DNA of 64,000 bases from Haliclona indistincta (lineage: Eukaryota; Porifera; Demospongiae; Haplosclerida; Chalinidae): NCBI GenBank assembly GCA_964017065.1, contig OZ024792.1, positions 8,471,546 to 8,535,545 of the forward strand, read 5' to 3'. Below, piece by piece: positions 21,886-34,017 of the stretch (position 1 is its first letter; each line of letters starts with the position of its first letter). Below the pieces are notes generated by a model. The model was given only the letters and a program-made list of their open reading frames with translations, did no database searches and was not told the origin of the DNA. The position numbers and the translations under genes are program-made.

Positions 21886-24800
21886 ATGGCGGAGGGGTCA
21901 GAGTCCAGCGGTCACTGTGGAGCTCACGGAGCTATCCATCGTTCAGAACTGTTGACGCCATGGAGAGCTGAAAGGTCAGCTAAGACGGAGCTTCCCGAGG
22001 GACAGCTCTACTCACTGAACTCAGCCAGGTTGAAGCGACAACATTTGAAGCTTACGGCAGAAGCGTTGGGCCTCCCTGTTGGAGCTGGAGCCGAGGAGAC
22101 TCGCCAACTCGTCGAAGGCCATCTCATAAGCATTGGCAAAGAACCAGGTCTTGTCCAAGTGCTCGTACAGGAGAGCAGACGAGTCACACAGAATCGACGA
22201 CTCTACCTGGTAGACCAAGCGGGAGTATTTGCGGAGGCAGGTTCTGCCGAGGAGTGTCCGCGTGAGTCCGGCGCCATCAGTTCAGAGTTGGAGGAGATGC
22301 GTTCACAGTTGACGAACACACGCGCTCAACTGGACGAGCTGCAGCGTCAACTTCACACTATTGTCGACTCTCACCAGGCAGAGTTACAAATGGAAAGAGA
22401 TCGTGTTAAGCAGCTTTGGAAGCAAATGTGCGACCGCGTGCAGAAGCTTGACTCCGCCCTCGCTGAGAAAGACGAGATAATTGAGGAGCTGAACCAACAG
22501 CTGGCTGGAGCTACTCGTGATCCCAGTCAGGAGAGAGTCAGAGTGCGAGATGCAGAAGAACATGCTGCTTCTAGGAACCTGCAGTTACCTAGAGAGGACC
22601 CACAAGACTCTGTGTATCCTCCTCCCTCTGAATATTCTCTCTCTCCTTCTTGTTCTCTATTGTCTATTCCTAATGCTCTAGATGCACAGTTGCATACCTC
22701 TCACTTCGCAGGTAGACGACAGAGAGAACGTCAGACCTCAGACCGCATAGGTGGACAACAGCGAGAACAGCAAACCACCTCAACTCACCGTCGCAGAGGA
22801 AAGGCGCCTCCAGTAGAACAATTCACTGGTGAAAATCCTGAAGAGTTGCTGGATGATTGGCTTCCTACGCTTGAGCGGGCGGGAGAGTGGAACGGATGGA
22901 GTCGGGATGAACTGTTAATGCAGATGGCTGGACATCTTCGCAGTAGAGCTCTCCAGGAATGGAACTTGTTGTCCAGAGAAGAGAAGAGTGACTGGGACAC
23001 TGCAGTGGTGTCATTGAAGAGTCGTTTGGAGCCCAGGGATAGAGCATTAGCAGCTCAAGATTTTCGACACGCAACTCAGAAGAAGTCTGAAAGTGTGGCT
23101 GACTATATCAGAAGGATCGAGCGTGCCTTCCAGTTAGCGTATGGTCGTGATGCTATGTCGAGAGAGACAAGAGCAATGATACTATTTACTCAATTGCAGG
23201 AGGGATTGCTGTACCGATTGCTCGAGAGTCCAGCAGTATCAGGTGCAAAAAGCTATACTGAACTGAATCTGGCTGCGAAGAATGAAGAGAAGCGACAGAT
23301 TGAGCTGGAGAAGAGAAGAGAATATAGCAGAGGCTTTCGACCAATGGATACAAATGGATACAAATTCAAAACTCCAACCAAAACGCCAACGCTACCTCAG
23401 CCTTCAGCACCAAATCCTGGTAAACCAACACCTGGACCTCGACGATGCTACAACTGTGGAGACCCTGGACATCTTGCCAAAAACTGTCTCAAACCACCTA
23501 CAGAGAGCAAGGGTTCTCACCAGAAACCAAGGAATCGAGGTGTCCATTCCAGACAGGAAAACACTGCACCACCCACATCAGACTCCGCCCATTCTGATCC
23601 ACCTTCTTCCTCTACTCACACTGATCCTCTTTCTTTTCTTTTTTCAGATGAGTCGGACCCGGAGCGGTGTTGCCAAGTGGATGTGAAAGACCAGGGCAGC
23701 CACACTGTCTGTGTTCCGCTACAAGTGGAGGGTGTACCCGCTTATGGTCTCGTAGACACTGGTGCTGATATCACTATCATAGGACCACGCTTGTTTAAGA
23801 AGGTGGCAGCAGTGTCCAGACTTAAGAAAAAAAACTTTAAGCCTGCCGATAAGACACCACATGGCTATGATGGCAGACCGTTTGAGCTTCATGGACGCAT
23901 GCAGCTAACTCTTTCTTTTGACGGACAAGAGATGAAGACGATGGTCTACATAAAGATGGATGTTGAAGATCAGCTTCTGTTGTCGGAAGGTGTGTGCCGA
24001 CAACTGGGCATCGTTAAATATCATCCTAATGTCGAAGTGTGGAGGGGATGCAAGAAGAGGAAGAAGCCGAAGAAGCTGAAGGAGCCAAAGGTTCCCAGGG
24101 TATCCTGCACAGTAAAGCTAGTGAAAACAGTCCATCTAGCCCCACACAGTAGTTCTGTTGTGACCATACAGTCTCAGCTTCCCTCTACCTGTATATTACT
24201 AGAGCCTTTATCTTCCTCTCAATCTGATTCTCAATTACTCTCTCTCCTTGAGTCTCCTGCTCTAGTGAAGACTGATTCCCAAGGAGTTGCTCATGTGGTT
24301 CTTAGTAACCTTCGGAAGACCCCACAGAAGTGTCAGCAAGGAGATGAGCTAGCAATCGCTGTATCCGCTGAAGTGATTGAGCCGGCAGCTGACCATGCTG
24401 TTCCACTTCCGAGGTCACCTGCTGTTCGTGAGATCAGCATTTCAGATCGTATGACTGAACTGTTTTCTCTCCTCCCTAAGGAAGAAATCTCTTTGTCCAC
24501 TTCAGAGCACAAGCAACTCCATCAATGCCTTGAAGAACACCACAGTGTTTTCGCTGTAGAAGAGAACGAGAGAGGACACACGGATCTCGTAGAGATGGAG
24601 ATCTTCACTGGTGATGCGCCTCCAAGCAAGCAACATCTGCGACGAGTGCCTTTTGGAGTGAGAAAAGAAGTGGCCCGGCAGCTGCAAAAGATGCAAGAAA
24701 TGGACGTGATACAGCCTTCAAACAGCCCCTGGTCAAGCCCGATTGTTCTAGTAAGAAAGAAAGACGGTACCTTGCGATTTTGCATTGACTATAGACATCT

Positions 24801-27501
24801 GAATTCCATCACTAAAACTGATACCTATCCTCTTCCAAGAGTTGACGACATCATCGATCAGCTTGGTCCTACTACCAAATACTTCTCCACTCTCGACTTA
24901 GCCTCTGGCTACTGGCAAATCCCCATGGATCCATCTTCTCAGGAAAAGACGGCGTTTATTACCATTGGAGGTCTCTATGAGTTCAAAGTAATGCCTTTCG
25001 GACTTAAGAATGCACCAGCTGTCTTTCAACGATTGATGGAGAAGATCTTACAACAACTGAATCCTGTTGATGGGAGAAAATTTGTATCTGTTTATGTGGA
25101 TGATGTTTTAGTGTTTTCTTCCTCCTTCCAGGAACATGTTGAACATGTCACTCAAGTGTTCAAGGCACTACAGAAAGCTGGTCTGAAGCTGAAACCATCT
25201 AAGTGTCGTCTGTTCCGCAAGGAGGTGGAATACCTTGGCTATCTACTCACTCCTGATGGGCTTTTACCAAACCAGTCTCAGACAGAAGCTGTTGTCAACT
25301 TCCCTGTTCCGACTTCTCTTCATGAGCTCAGACAGTTCGTTGGACTGGCATCGTACTATCGCAGATTCATCAAGGGATTTGCAACTATTGCTCAACCACT
25401 CCATTGTCTCACCAGAAAAGGAGCAAAGTTTGTCTGGGATACTGCTTGCCAAGATGCATTTCAATCACTCAAAGATAAGCTTGTGTCCCATCCTGTTCTC
25501 AGTTACCCTAACTTTGACAAAGATTTCATCCTAGAGACAGATGCCAGTGCCCGAGGTCTCGGAGCTGTTCTCAACCAAGAGCAGAGCGATGGAACACTTC
25601 ATCCTGTTGCCTACGCTAGTCGTGCTGTATCTCAATCTGAAGCAAACTACGCCGTCACAGATCTGGAGACTCTAGCTGTTGTATGGGCATTCACACACTT
25701 TCGTGCTTACTTGTATGGACACCACGTAACGGTATACACTGATCATGCAGCAGTGAAAGCTACGTTGGGTGCTCCTCACCTCAATGGGAAACATGCGAGA
25801 TGGTGGACAAAGATCTACGGCTCAGGAATCAGGAGCGTGGAGATTCGTCATCGATCTGGCAAACAGAATACCAATGCTGATGCTTTGTCAAGAAATCCCT
25901 ACCTTCCTCCACCAGTGAAAGAAATAAACACCGAAACTCAAGTGGCTACTGTGACTTCACAACAAGATGGATCACAAGAGCTAGCAGACATCATGGTAGA
26001 TGAGCTATTACAACTGCCTCCCACAGAACCTCAACTTCCTGACAATCTCAGAAACGAGCAGATGAAGGAACCCAAACTCAGCAGTCTCTTCAACAACCTT
26101 GAAGATGATCGTGTCCCTTCTGATTCTAGAGATGCTCAGCGAGTGGTTGCAGAAGCTCAGATGTTTGCAGTAATGGACGGTGTCCTCTACTATGTTGATC
26201 CTAAGCGACGGAACAGGAAGCGAGCAGTGGTGCCACCTCAACTTCGAGAGAGTATTATCAGAGAATATCACAGTGGACCCATGGCAGGTCATTTCTCTAC
26301 TCAGCGGCTCTACTCGACTATGGCAAGGAGTTGGTGGTGGAAAGGAATGTACACAGACGTACATCATCATTGTCAAAACTGCCCGCAGTGTGCCTTTGTC
26401 TCTAACCCTCGTCACTCCAAACACCCTTTTTTACATCCTATTCCAGTTGGCCGTCCCTTTCAAATCGTTGGAGTTGATATCATGGATCTTCCTAAGACGA
26501 AGAGGGGCAATCAACATGTGGTTGTGTTTCAAGATTTCTTGACCAAGTGGCCTCTTGTATTCCCTGTCCCTGACCAGAAATCTTTGAGGATCGTTAAACT
26601 GTTGGTGGAAGAACTTGTCCCACTATTTGGAGTACCAGAAGCCTTACTCTCAGATCGCGGTACGAACTTGTTGTCACACCTCATGATGGATGTTTGTCAA
26701 ATGCTCGGTACAAAGAAACTGAACACTACTTCCTACCATCCTCAATGTGACGGAATGGTCGAACGATTCAATAGAACCCTCAAATCCATGCTAAGGAAAC
26801 ATGCTGCCACCTATGGCAACCAGTGGGACCAGTACCTATCTGGAGTTCTTTGGGCGTATCGCAATACTCCACATGAAGCTACTCGAGAGAAGCCATCTTT
26901 CCTTCTCTTCGGAGTTGATTGTCGTTCTCCTACTGAAGCAGCCTATCTTCCGACTACTGTTTCTCCTGCAGTTCCTGTTTGTGACTATCGTGAAGAGCTC
27001 ATCCGTTCTCTCAGTTCAGCCAGAGAGATAGCCTGCCAGAGTATCAGAGAAGCTCAACAACGATACAAGTCTCAGTATGACGAGCATTCACAACCTGTGA
27101 GCTACAAGTTAGGAGACTGGGTGTTGGTACGCTTCCCACAAGATGAGAGTGGACGTTTGCGAAAGTTATCAAGACCGTGGCATGGTCCCTACAGAGTGAT
27201 CTCCATTGATGACCCTGACATAATTCTCTCCAAGATTTATTATCCCCAGCATGACCCGATCAAGGTGCATCAATCCAGAGTGAAGCATTGTCCTCCAGAC
27301 CTGTCAGCTGGTTCGTTCTGGTATGGATCGAAAAGATCAGGACCAGGCCGCCCACCCAAATGGACCGAAAAACTTGTTCGACCGGACACTGATGCTGAAG
27401 AACTTGAAGTTCAACCAAATACTGCTAGCGACTCATCCGATGCTAACACTTCCTCTCGTCATCAGACAACTCATCATTATGATCTAAGACCTCGCAAGTA
27501 G
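21886..27501 (+). CDS. Ty3/gypsy Gag-Pol polyprotein, 1871 codons, intact
   Basis: One uninterrupted frame encodes all functions in the order Gag, protease, reverse transcriptase, RNase H, integrase. Landmarks with residue numbers: coiled-coil Gag region around 130-210; one CCHC knuckle at 521-534 (CYNCGDPGHLAKNC); protease DTGAD from D624; RT block LDLASGYWQI and catalytic YVDD at 1070-1073; RNase H TDAS with D1219; integrase HHCC finger from H1469; integrase catalytic D1531, D1590, E1626, which is D,D(35)E. A GPY-type module (WHGPYRV) follows integrase. No chromodomain or envelope is recognised. Gag and Pol are fused with no frameshift or stop between them, which differs from many gypsy elements. 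The first ATG at 21886 is 78 bp after the LTR and is the assumed start. With identical LTRs and an open frame, the copy could be active. Confidence 0.97.
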   Translation: MAEGSESSGHCGAHGAIHRSELLTPWRAERSAKTELPEGQLYSLNSARLKRQHLKLTAEALGLPVGAGAEETRQLVEGHLISIGKEPGLVQVLVQESRRVTQNRRLYLVDQAGVFAEAGSAEECPRESGAISSELEEMRSQLTNTRAQLDELQRQLHTIVDSHQAELQMERDRVKQLWKQMCDRVQKLDSALAEKDEIIEELNQQLAGATRDPSQERVRVRDAEEHAASRNLQLPREDPQDSVYPPPSEYSLSPSCSLLSIPNALDAQLHTSHFAGRRQRERQTSDRIGGQQREQQTTSTHRRRGKAPPVEQFTGENPEELLDDWLPTLERAGEWNGWSRDELLMQMAGHLRSRALQEWNLLSREEKSDWDTAVVSLKSRLEPRDRALAAQDFRHATQKKSESVADYIRRIERAFQLAYGRDAMSRETRAMILFTQLQEGLLYRLLESPAVSGAKSYTELNLAAKNEEKRQIELEKRREYSRGFRPMDTNGYKFKTPTKTPTLPQPSAPNPGKPTPGPRRCYNCGDPGHLAKNCLKPPTESKGSHQKPRNRGVHSRQENTAPPTSDSAHSDPPSSSTHTDPLSFLFSDESDPERCCQVDVKDQGSHTVCVPLQVEGVPAYGLVDTGADITIIGPRLFKKVAAVSRLKKKNFKPADKTPHGYDGRPFELHGRMQLTLSFDGQEMKTMVYIKMDVEDQLLLSEGVCRQLGIVKYHPNVEVWRGCKKRKKPKKLKEPKVPRVSCTVKLVKTVHLAPHSSSVVTIQSQLPSTCILLEPLSSSQSDSQLLSLLESPALVKTDSQGVAHVVLSNLRKTPQKCQQGDELAIAVSAEVIEPAADHAVPLPRSPAVREISISDRMTELFSLLPKEEISLSTSEHKQLHQCLEEHHSVFAVEENERGHTDLVEMEIFTGDAPPSKQHLRRVPFGVRKEVARQLQKMQEMDVIQPSNSPWSSPIVLVRKKDGTLRFCIDYRHLNSITKTDTYPLPRVDDIIDQLGPTTKYFSTLDLASGYWQIPMDPSSQEKTAFITIGGLYEFKVMPFGLKNAPAVFQRLMEKILQQLNPVDGRKFVSVYVDDVLVFSSSFQEHVEHVTQVFKALQKAGLKLKPSKCRLFRKEVEYLGYLLTPDGLLPNQSQTEAVVNFPVPTSLHELRQFVGLASYYRRFIKGFATIAQPLHCLTRKGAKFVWDTACQDAFQSLKDKLVSHPVLSYPNFDKDFILETDASARGLGAVLNQEQSDGTLHPVAYASRAVSQSEANYAVTDLETLAVVWAFTHFRAYLYGHHVTVYTDHAAVKATLGAPHLNGKHARWWTKIYGSGIRSVEIRHRSGKQNTNADALSRNPYLPPPVKEINTETQVATVTSQQDGSQELADIMVDELLQLPPTEPQLPDNLRNEQMKEPKLSSLFNNLEDDRVPSDSRDAQRVVAEAQMFAVMDGVLYYVDPKRRNRKRAVVPPQLRESIIREYHSGPMAGHFSTQRLYSTMARSWWWKGMYTDVHHHCQNCPQCAFVSNPRHSKHPFLHPIPVGRPFQIVGVDIMDLPKTKRGNQHVVVFQDFLTKWPLVFPVPDQKSLRIVKLLVEELVPLFGVPEALLSDRGTNLLSHLMMDVCQMLGTKKLNTTSYHPQCDGMVERFNRTLKSMLRKHAATYGNQWDQYLSGVLWAYRNTPHEATREKPSFLLFGVDCRSPTEAAYLPTTVSPAVPVCDYREELIRSLSSAREIACQSIREAQQRYKSQYDEHSQPVSYKLGDWVLVRFPQDESGRLRKLSRPWHGPYRVISIDDPDIILSKIYYPQHDPIKVHQSRVKHCPPDLSAGSFWYGSKRSGPGRPPKWTEKLVRPDTDAEELEVQPNTASDSSDANTSSRHQTTHHYDLRPRK

Positions 27502-27527
27502 GGTTAACGCTCGGGACGAGCTTCTCC

Positions 27528-27538
27528 AAAGGAGGGAG
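27528..27538 (+). other. Polypurine tract
   Basis: AAAGGAGGGAG lies two bases before the 3' LTR, the expected plus-strand primer position. Confidence 0.8.
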
Positions 27539-27540
27539 TA

Positions 27541-27755
27541 TGTAACAGTGTCGTCGAAACCTGTCTAGTCCTGTTCCTGTATTGTGGTGTATGTGACTGT
27601 GATTGAACTTGTGAACTGATGTATTGTGATTGTTGTAGAATAATGGACCTCTGTGTTTGTGCGTTGCTGTGTTTTGCACGGCCTCCTGTGTGTTTGTATA
27701 TAAATGTGCGTGTGATGATTTGAAAGAGAGTATTTTGTGGAAGAACTAGTTTACA
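27541..27755 (+). repeat. 3' LTR (215 bp)
   Basis: Appears identical to the 5' LTR in length and sequence. It is followed directly by the target duplication CAAT. Confidence 0.95.
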
Positions 27756-27955
27756 CAATGCACATAGTTTAAATAGGTTAAACACCTCGTTGCCATACAA
27801 TGCACCATACAAGCCATACAATGCACCATACAATGCACATAGTTTAAATAGGTTAAACACCTCGTTGTCGGTGTATATGTGAATTTGCACACCTCGGGCT
27901 TCGCCCTCGGTGTCAAATTCCCATATACACCTCCACCTCGGTGTTTAACCTACAT

Positions 27956-28217
27956 ATAAACACTGATAACGAACAATAACCACTGATAACCAACCATAAC
28001 CACTGATAACCAACGATAACCAATAATAACAAACAATAACCAAGAATGACAAATAACAACCACTGCTAACCAAGAATAACCTCTGATAACCAACCATAAC
28101 TGCTCATAACCAACGATAACCACTGTTCACCAACAAGAACCACTGATAACCAGGAATAACCAACGATAACCACTGATACCCAACAATAACCAAGAATACC
28201 ACTGATAACCAACAATT
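27956..28217 (-). repeat. 10-bp satellite block 6
   Basis: A short block, more diverged than average (AACCATAACTGCTC, AACAAGAACC). Confidence 0.95.
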
Positions 28218-28250
28218 ACGCCCTTGAAAATAAGGCTTCCTATGGTACCA
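28218..28250 (+). mobile_element. Fragment of the F2 body end
   Basis: Matches the last ~30 bp of the F2a body (CTTGAAAATAAGGC, CTATGGTACC). The hairpin and the rest of the body are missing, so this is a truncated remnant or a deletion scar. Confidence 0.75.
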
Positions 28251-29487
28251 CCAAGTATTACCAACAATAACCACTGATAACCAACAATAACCACTGATAA
28301 CAAACAATAACCACTGATAACCATGAATAACCAACGATAACCACTGATAACCAACAATAACCAGGAAAAAACCAACAATAACCACTGACTACCAAGAATA
28401 ACCACTGATAACCAACAATAACCACTGATAACCACTGATAACCAACAACAACCACTGATAACCAAGAATAACCACTGATAACCAAGAATAACTACTGATA
28501 ACCAAGAATAATCACTGCGATAACCACTGATAACGAACGATAACCACGGACAACTAACAACAACCACTGATAACCAAAAATAACCACTGATAAACAACGA
28601 TAACCACTGATAACCAACGATAACAGAGAATAACCAACAATAACCAACAATAACCAACAATAAACACTGATAACATACAATAACCACTGATAACCAACAA
28701 TAACCACTGATAACAAACGATAACCAAGTATAACCAACAATAACCAAGAATAACCACTGATAACCAACGATAACCACTGATAACAAACGATAACCAAGAA
28801 TAACCAACAATAAGCACTGATAACCAACAATAACCAATGATAAACAACGAGAACAACTGATAACCAACAATAACAACTGATTACCAACGATAACCAATGA
28901 TAACCAACAATAACCAAGAATAACCAACTTTAACCACTGATAACCAACAATAACAACTAATAACCAACGATAACCACTGATAACCAACGATAACCGCAGA
29001 TAACCAAGAATAACCACTGATGACCAACAATAACCAAGAATAACCAACTTTAACCACTGATAACCAACAATAACCACTGATAACCAACAATAACCACTGA
29101 TAACCAACGATAACCACTGATAACCAACAATAACCACAGATAACCGAGAATAACCTACGATAACCACTGAAACCCAACAATAACCGAGAATACCACTGAT
29201 AACCAACAATAACCAGTGATAACCAACGATAACCACTGATAACCAACGATAACCAAGAATAGTCAACAATAACCTCTGATAACCAAGAATTACCACTGAT
29301 AACCCACAATAACCACTGATAACCTACGATAACCACTGACAACCAACAATAACCACTGATAACCAACAATAACCACTGATAACCAAGAATAACCAACGAT
29401 AACCGCCGAAACCCAACAATAACCGAGAATACCACTGATAACCAATAATAACCAAAGATAACCAAGAATAACCACTGATAACCAACA
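28251..29487 (-). repeat. 10-bp satellite block 7
   Basis: Contains higher-order copies with blocks 4 and 8: the AACTTTAACCACTG and CGAGAATACC segments recur in the same order. Confidence 0.96.
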
Positions 29488-29912
29488 TTGTACCATGGCT
29501 TCAAAGGCGCCGCCCGTGGTGTATTCCAGTTATACCACGGGAAAACAGGATTTCCTGTGGAATATCTAGTTATTCCACAGGAAATCCTGTCGAGTCACAT
29601 GACTCCCACAGGACAAAAAAGACCATCGAAATGATCTACCTTCAAGAGAGAAGGGGTGAGAGTTGTGAGTCAACCTCACCAGTAAACTATAAGGAGTGCG
29701 CAAGTCGCCCTTATTTATCCTATAGAAACCTACAGACATGAGTGGGCTTGTGGTTGCCATGGTACGAGTCAGTTATACCATGCCTACTTGTGGTGTATCA
29801 TGAATACACTCAGCAATAACCATTAATCCCTCGGGCTACGCCCTCGGGATTAATAGTTATTGCTTCGTGTATTCTAGATACACCACGGGTAGGCATGGTA
29901 TTACATATACAT
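29488..29912 (-). mobile_element. Hairpin element family F2, copy b
   Basis: Opposite orientation to F2a. The body starts TTGTACCATGG at 29488. The hairpin runs from GTTATACCATGCC (29772) to GGCATGGTATTAC with core CCTCGGGCTACGCCCTCGG, ending ATATAC before satellite. The body is about 50 bp shorter than in F2a. Confidence 0.9.
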
Positions 29913-32040
29913 AACCTCTAATAACCAACAATAACCACTGATAACCAACGATAACAATGAATAACCAACAATAACCAAGAATGACCAACTATAAACACTG
30001 ATAACCAACGATAACATAGTATAACCAACAATAACCAAGAAAAACCAACAATAAACACTGATAACCAACAATAACCACTGATAACAAACAATAACCAATG
30101 ATAACCAACGATAACCAAGTATAACCAACAATAACCAAGTATAACCAACAATAAACACTGATAACCAAGAATAACCACTGATAACCAACAATAACCACTG
30201 ATAACCAAGAATAGCCACTGATAACCAACAATAACCACTGATAACCAACAATAACCACTGATAACCAACGAAAACCACTGATAACCAACGACCACTGGTA
30301 ACCAATGATACCACTGGTAACCACCAACAACCACTGATAACCCACAATAACCACTGATAACCAAGAATAACTACTGATAAGCAAGAATAACCACTGATAA
30401 CCAACGACAACCAATGATAACGAACGATAACCACAGATAACCAACAACAACCACTGATAACCAAAAATAACCACTGATAACCAACGATAACCACTGATAA
30501 CCAACGATAACAAAGAATAACCAACAATAACCAAGAATAACCAACAATAAACACTGATATCCAACAATAACCACTGATAACCAACAATAACCACTGATAA
30601 CCAACGATAACCAAGTATAACCAACAATAACCAAGAATAACCAACAATAAAAACTAATAACCAAGAATAACCACTGATAACAAACAATAACCTAGAATAA
30701 CCAACAATAACAAGTGATTACCAACGATAAGCAACGATAACCACTGTTAACCAACAATAACCAAGAATAACAAACGATAACCACTGATAACCGACGATAA
30801 CCAAGAATAACCAACATTAACCACTGATAACCAACAATAACAACTGATAACCAACGATAACAAATTACAACCAACTATAACCAAGAATAACCAACTTTAA
30901 CCACTGATTACCAACAATAACCACTGATAACCAACAATAACCAAGAATAACCAACCTTGACCACTGATAACCAACAATAACAACTGATAACCAACAATAA
31001 CCACTGATAACCAACAATAACCAAGAATAACCACTGATAACCAACGATAACCACTGATAACCAACGATAACCAAGAATAACCAACAATAAGCACTGATAA
31101 CCAACAATAACCAATGATAACCAACGAGAACAACTGATAACCAACAATAACAACTGATTACCAACGATAACCACTGATAACCAACGATAACCGCAGATAA
31201 CCAAGAATAACCACTGATGATCAACAATAACCAAGAATAACCAACTTTAACCACTGATAACCAACAATAACCACTGATAACCAACAATAACCACTGATAA
31301 CCAAGAATAACCACAGATAACCTTGAATAACCACTGATAACCAACGATAACCACTGATAACAAACAATAACCACTGATAACCAACAATAACAAGTGATTA
31401 CCAACGATAAGCAACGATAAGCAACGATAACCACTGTTAACCAAGAATAACCAAGAATAACCAACGATAACCACTGATAACCAACGATAACCAAGAATAA
31501 CCAACAATAACCACTGGTAACCAACAATAACAACTGATAACCAACGATAACCAATGATAACCAACAATAACCAAGAATAACCAACTTTAACCACTGATAA
31601 CCAGTAATAACAACTGATAACCAACGATAACCACTGATAACCAACGATAACCGCTGATAACCAACAATAACCACTGATGACCAACAATAACCAAGAATAA
31701 CCAACTTTAACCACTGATAACCAACATTAACCACTGATAACCAACGATAACCACTGATAACCAACGTATAACCTCTGATAACCAACGATAACCTAGAATA
31801 ACAAACAAAAACCACTGATAACCAACAATAACAACTGATAACCAACGATAACAACTGATAATCAACGATAACCAAGAATAACAAACAAAAACCACTGATA
31901 ACCAGCAAGAACAACTGATAACCAACGATAAGCAACGATAACCACTGTTAACCAACAATAACCAAGAATAACCAACATTAACCAGTGATAACCAACGATA
32001 ACCAAGAATAACCAACAATTACCTCTGATAACCAACAATA
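29913..32040 (-). repeat. 10-bp satellite block 8
   Basis: At 2.1 kb, one of the longest uninterrupted blocks. The AAACACTG and AACTTTAACC variants mark amplified sub-blocks of roughly 300-600 bp. Confidence 0.97.
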
Positions 32041-32378
32041 AATATTTGTTATTGCCCTCACACGAGGGCAATAACCGACATTAATGACCGCGGGCAAGCC
32101 GGTTGCCCGAGTTACGGTCGAGGGCGCAGCCCGTGACTGTACGAGGGCAGCCGACTTTCCCGAGGTCATTAATGTCGGTTATTGCCCGAGTTGTGTAGGG
32201 CAATAAATGATTTATTACATTGTTCATCACTGTGAGCGCAAGAACATCGCGAACTTTTCAAACTCGCAAAGACGCAACGGTCTGTTGCTATAGAAGACGC
32301 TGCGGGTGGTCAATAACCTACATTAATGCCCTCGAATAGAGCAATCTGATTGGTCAAAGATGACGTACTATGTAATAA
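32041..32378 (+). mobile_element. Hairpin element family F5, copy b
   Basis: The hairpin at 32048-32206 (GTTATTGCCCTC to GGGCAATAA) has arms with ACCGACATTAATGACC and core GTCGAGGGCGCAGCCCG. The body at 32212-32378 is bounded by TTATTACAT and ATGTAATAA. The family word from the hairpin stem returns in the body as AACCTACATTAATGCCC near 32314. Confidence 0.9.
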
Positions 32379-33186
32379 CAACTGATAACCAACGATAACC
32401 AACGATAACCAAGAATAACCAAGAATAACCAATTTTAACCACTAATAACCAACAATAACCATTGATAACCAACTATAACAACTGATAACCAACGATAACC
32501 ACTGATAACCAACGATAACCGCTGATAAATAACAATAACCACTGATAACCAACGATAACCACTGTTAACCAACTATAACCACTGATAACCAACTATAACC
32601 ACTGATAACCAACGATAACCAAGAAAAACCAACAATAACCACTGATCACCAACAATAACCACTGATAACCAACGATAACCAAGAATAACCAACAATAACC
32701 ACTGATAACCAACAATAACCACTGATAACCAACGATAACAACTGATAACCAACAAAAACCACTGATAACCAACGATAACCACTGATAATCAACGATAACC
32801 ACTGATAACCAACAATAACCACTGATAACCAACGATAACCAAGAATAACCAACAATAACCACTGATAACCAACAATAACAACTGATAACCAACGATAACC
32901 AATGATAACCTAGAATAACCAAGAATAACCAACTTTAACCACTGATAACCAAAAATAACCATTGATAACCAACAATAACAACTGATAACCAACTATAACC
33001 ACAGATAACCAACGATAACCGCTGATAACTAAAAATAATCACTGATAACCAACAATAACCAACTTTAACCACTGATAACCAACAATAACCACTGATAACC
33101 AACAATAACCACTGATAACCAACGATAACCACTGATAACCAACTATAACCACTGATAACCAACGATAACCAAGAAAAACCAACAAT
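32379..33186 (-). repeat. 10-bp satellite block 9
   Basis: Ends at a LINE-like retroposon. The AAGAAAAACC variant becomes common from here to the right. Confidence 0.97.
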
Positions 33187-34017
33187 CATACTCATGGACA
33201 CTGACTGAGACAAGATGGCGAAGACTGCACTGAATACTCCCTTAAGCTATAGAGCGCCAGCTGCCGGGCCTACTGTTAAGAGAAAAAGTGCTCGCCTGGC
33301 CAAGAGGAAGGCCTCTTCTCGAATGTCCTCTTCATCTTCTTCAGTGCCCCTTGATGTTACTGGTCGGTCTCCGCTGACCTCGCCGCGGGTCACAGAGTCA
33401 CAACTGTCAGCTCAGCTCTCTGCGTCGCCAACTCTGAGTCCAGAGTCCCCTGTGTATCTGCGCTCCGAGCCTCCAAGCCCGCAATCCTCAGGGCGTCAAA
33501 GTCGACACTCACCGTCATGTTCCAAGTCACTACGGCCTTCTCGTCCACCTTTTCTTCTACCTACGCCTCCTAGTCCTAAACCTCTGTCGTCTCAATGCTC
33601 AGTCCTTTCTCAATGCTCAGTCCTTTCTAAGCTCCCGTTCCTTCTTTCTCTCTTTCTTATTCTAGTCCTTCTACTATCCCCTCAGTAGTTCTTTCCTCTT
33701 GTTGCATGTGTGTGTGTATTTTCCTGCTAACTCTCCTGTGTTTCACTTCAGTCCTCTCTCTTCTTCCTGGTGACTTGGCTCGTACTATTATTACTATTAT
33801 TACTACCACTTGCTGTTATGACCTTTGTATCAACCTACCTATCATTCATGTTCTGTACATTTCATGTTTGTTCTTCATGACCTTCCACCTTGACCTTTGT
33901 TACATGATTATCACTGAACTTGATCATTATTATTATTATTGGTTTGTACCCTAGGATTAGCATTGCTACTGGTACGACCTAGGTTGAATGCTAAATTGTC
34001 ATAAAAAAACCAAAAAA
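33187..34017 (+). mobile_element. LINE-like retroposon with A-rich tail
   Basis: This is an 830-bp non-satellite insertion with an open frame at the 5' side, an untranslated tract with TTA/ATT microsatellites (33791, 33925), and a 3' end of TTGAATGCTAAATTGTC followed by an A-rich tail. The layout suggests a LINE copy with internal deletion (start of ORF1 plus 3' UTR). The flanks are A-rich satellite (AAAAACC), so the target duplication is not decidable. Confidence 0.6.
33215..33688 (+). CDS. 157-codon frame, possible ORF1 N-terminus of a LINE
   Basis: The frame starts MAKTALNTPL. It has a basic block (KRKSARLAKRKASSR) near residue 25, a long Ser/Pro-rich low-complexity region, a short duplicated CSVLSQCSVLS and a hydrophobic Leu-rich end. 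No zinc knuckle, RRM or coiled coil is visible. A basic, disordered N-terminus is compatible with LINE ORF1 but not diagnostic. The frame is probably truncated by the deletion that removed the polymerase part. Confidence 0.4.
   Translation: MAKTALNTPLSYRAPAAGPTVKRKSARLAKRKASSRMSSSSSSVPLDVTGRSPLTSPRVTESQLSAQLSASPTLSPESPVYLRSEPPSPQSSGRQSRHSPSCSKSLRPSRPPFLLPTPPSPKPLSSQCSVLSQCSVLSKLPFLLSLFLILVLLLSPQ

Larger units (their letters stand above)
21593..27755 (+). mobile_element. Complete Ty3/gypsy LTR retrotransposon, very recent insertion
   Basis: The 215-bp LTRs at 21593-21807 and 27541-27755 appear identical base for base, begin TGTAACAG and end TTTACA. The 4-bp target CAAT is duplicated at 21589-21592 and 27756-27759. 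The paralogous F7b element shows the unoccupied site at 41746-41749 (CAAC). A primer-binding site, one intact polyprotein and a polypurine tract are present. No envelope frame is seen. Confidence 0.97.
21438..27955 (-). mobile_element. Hairpin element family F7, copy a, split by a gypsy element
   Basis: The body starts TTAAACTAGGACATGAAT at 21438 and continues to 21592. After the retrotransposon it resumes at 27756 and ends ATAGTTTAAA near 27848. An 85-bp unit with CATAGTTTAAATAGG is duplicated there (27762-27776 and 27837-27851). The hairpin runs from GGTTAAACACC (27852) to GGTGTTTAACC (27950) with core CCTCGGGCTTCGCCCTCGG, then TACAT and satellite. Confidence 0.85.

Noticed and set aside
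26008..26424. Antisense frames over the gypsy polyprotein (for example 26008-26424)
   Set aside because: They lie entirely inside the well-supported polyprotein and follow its codon structure; shadows.
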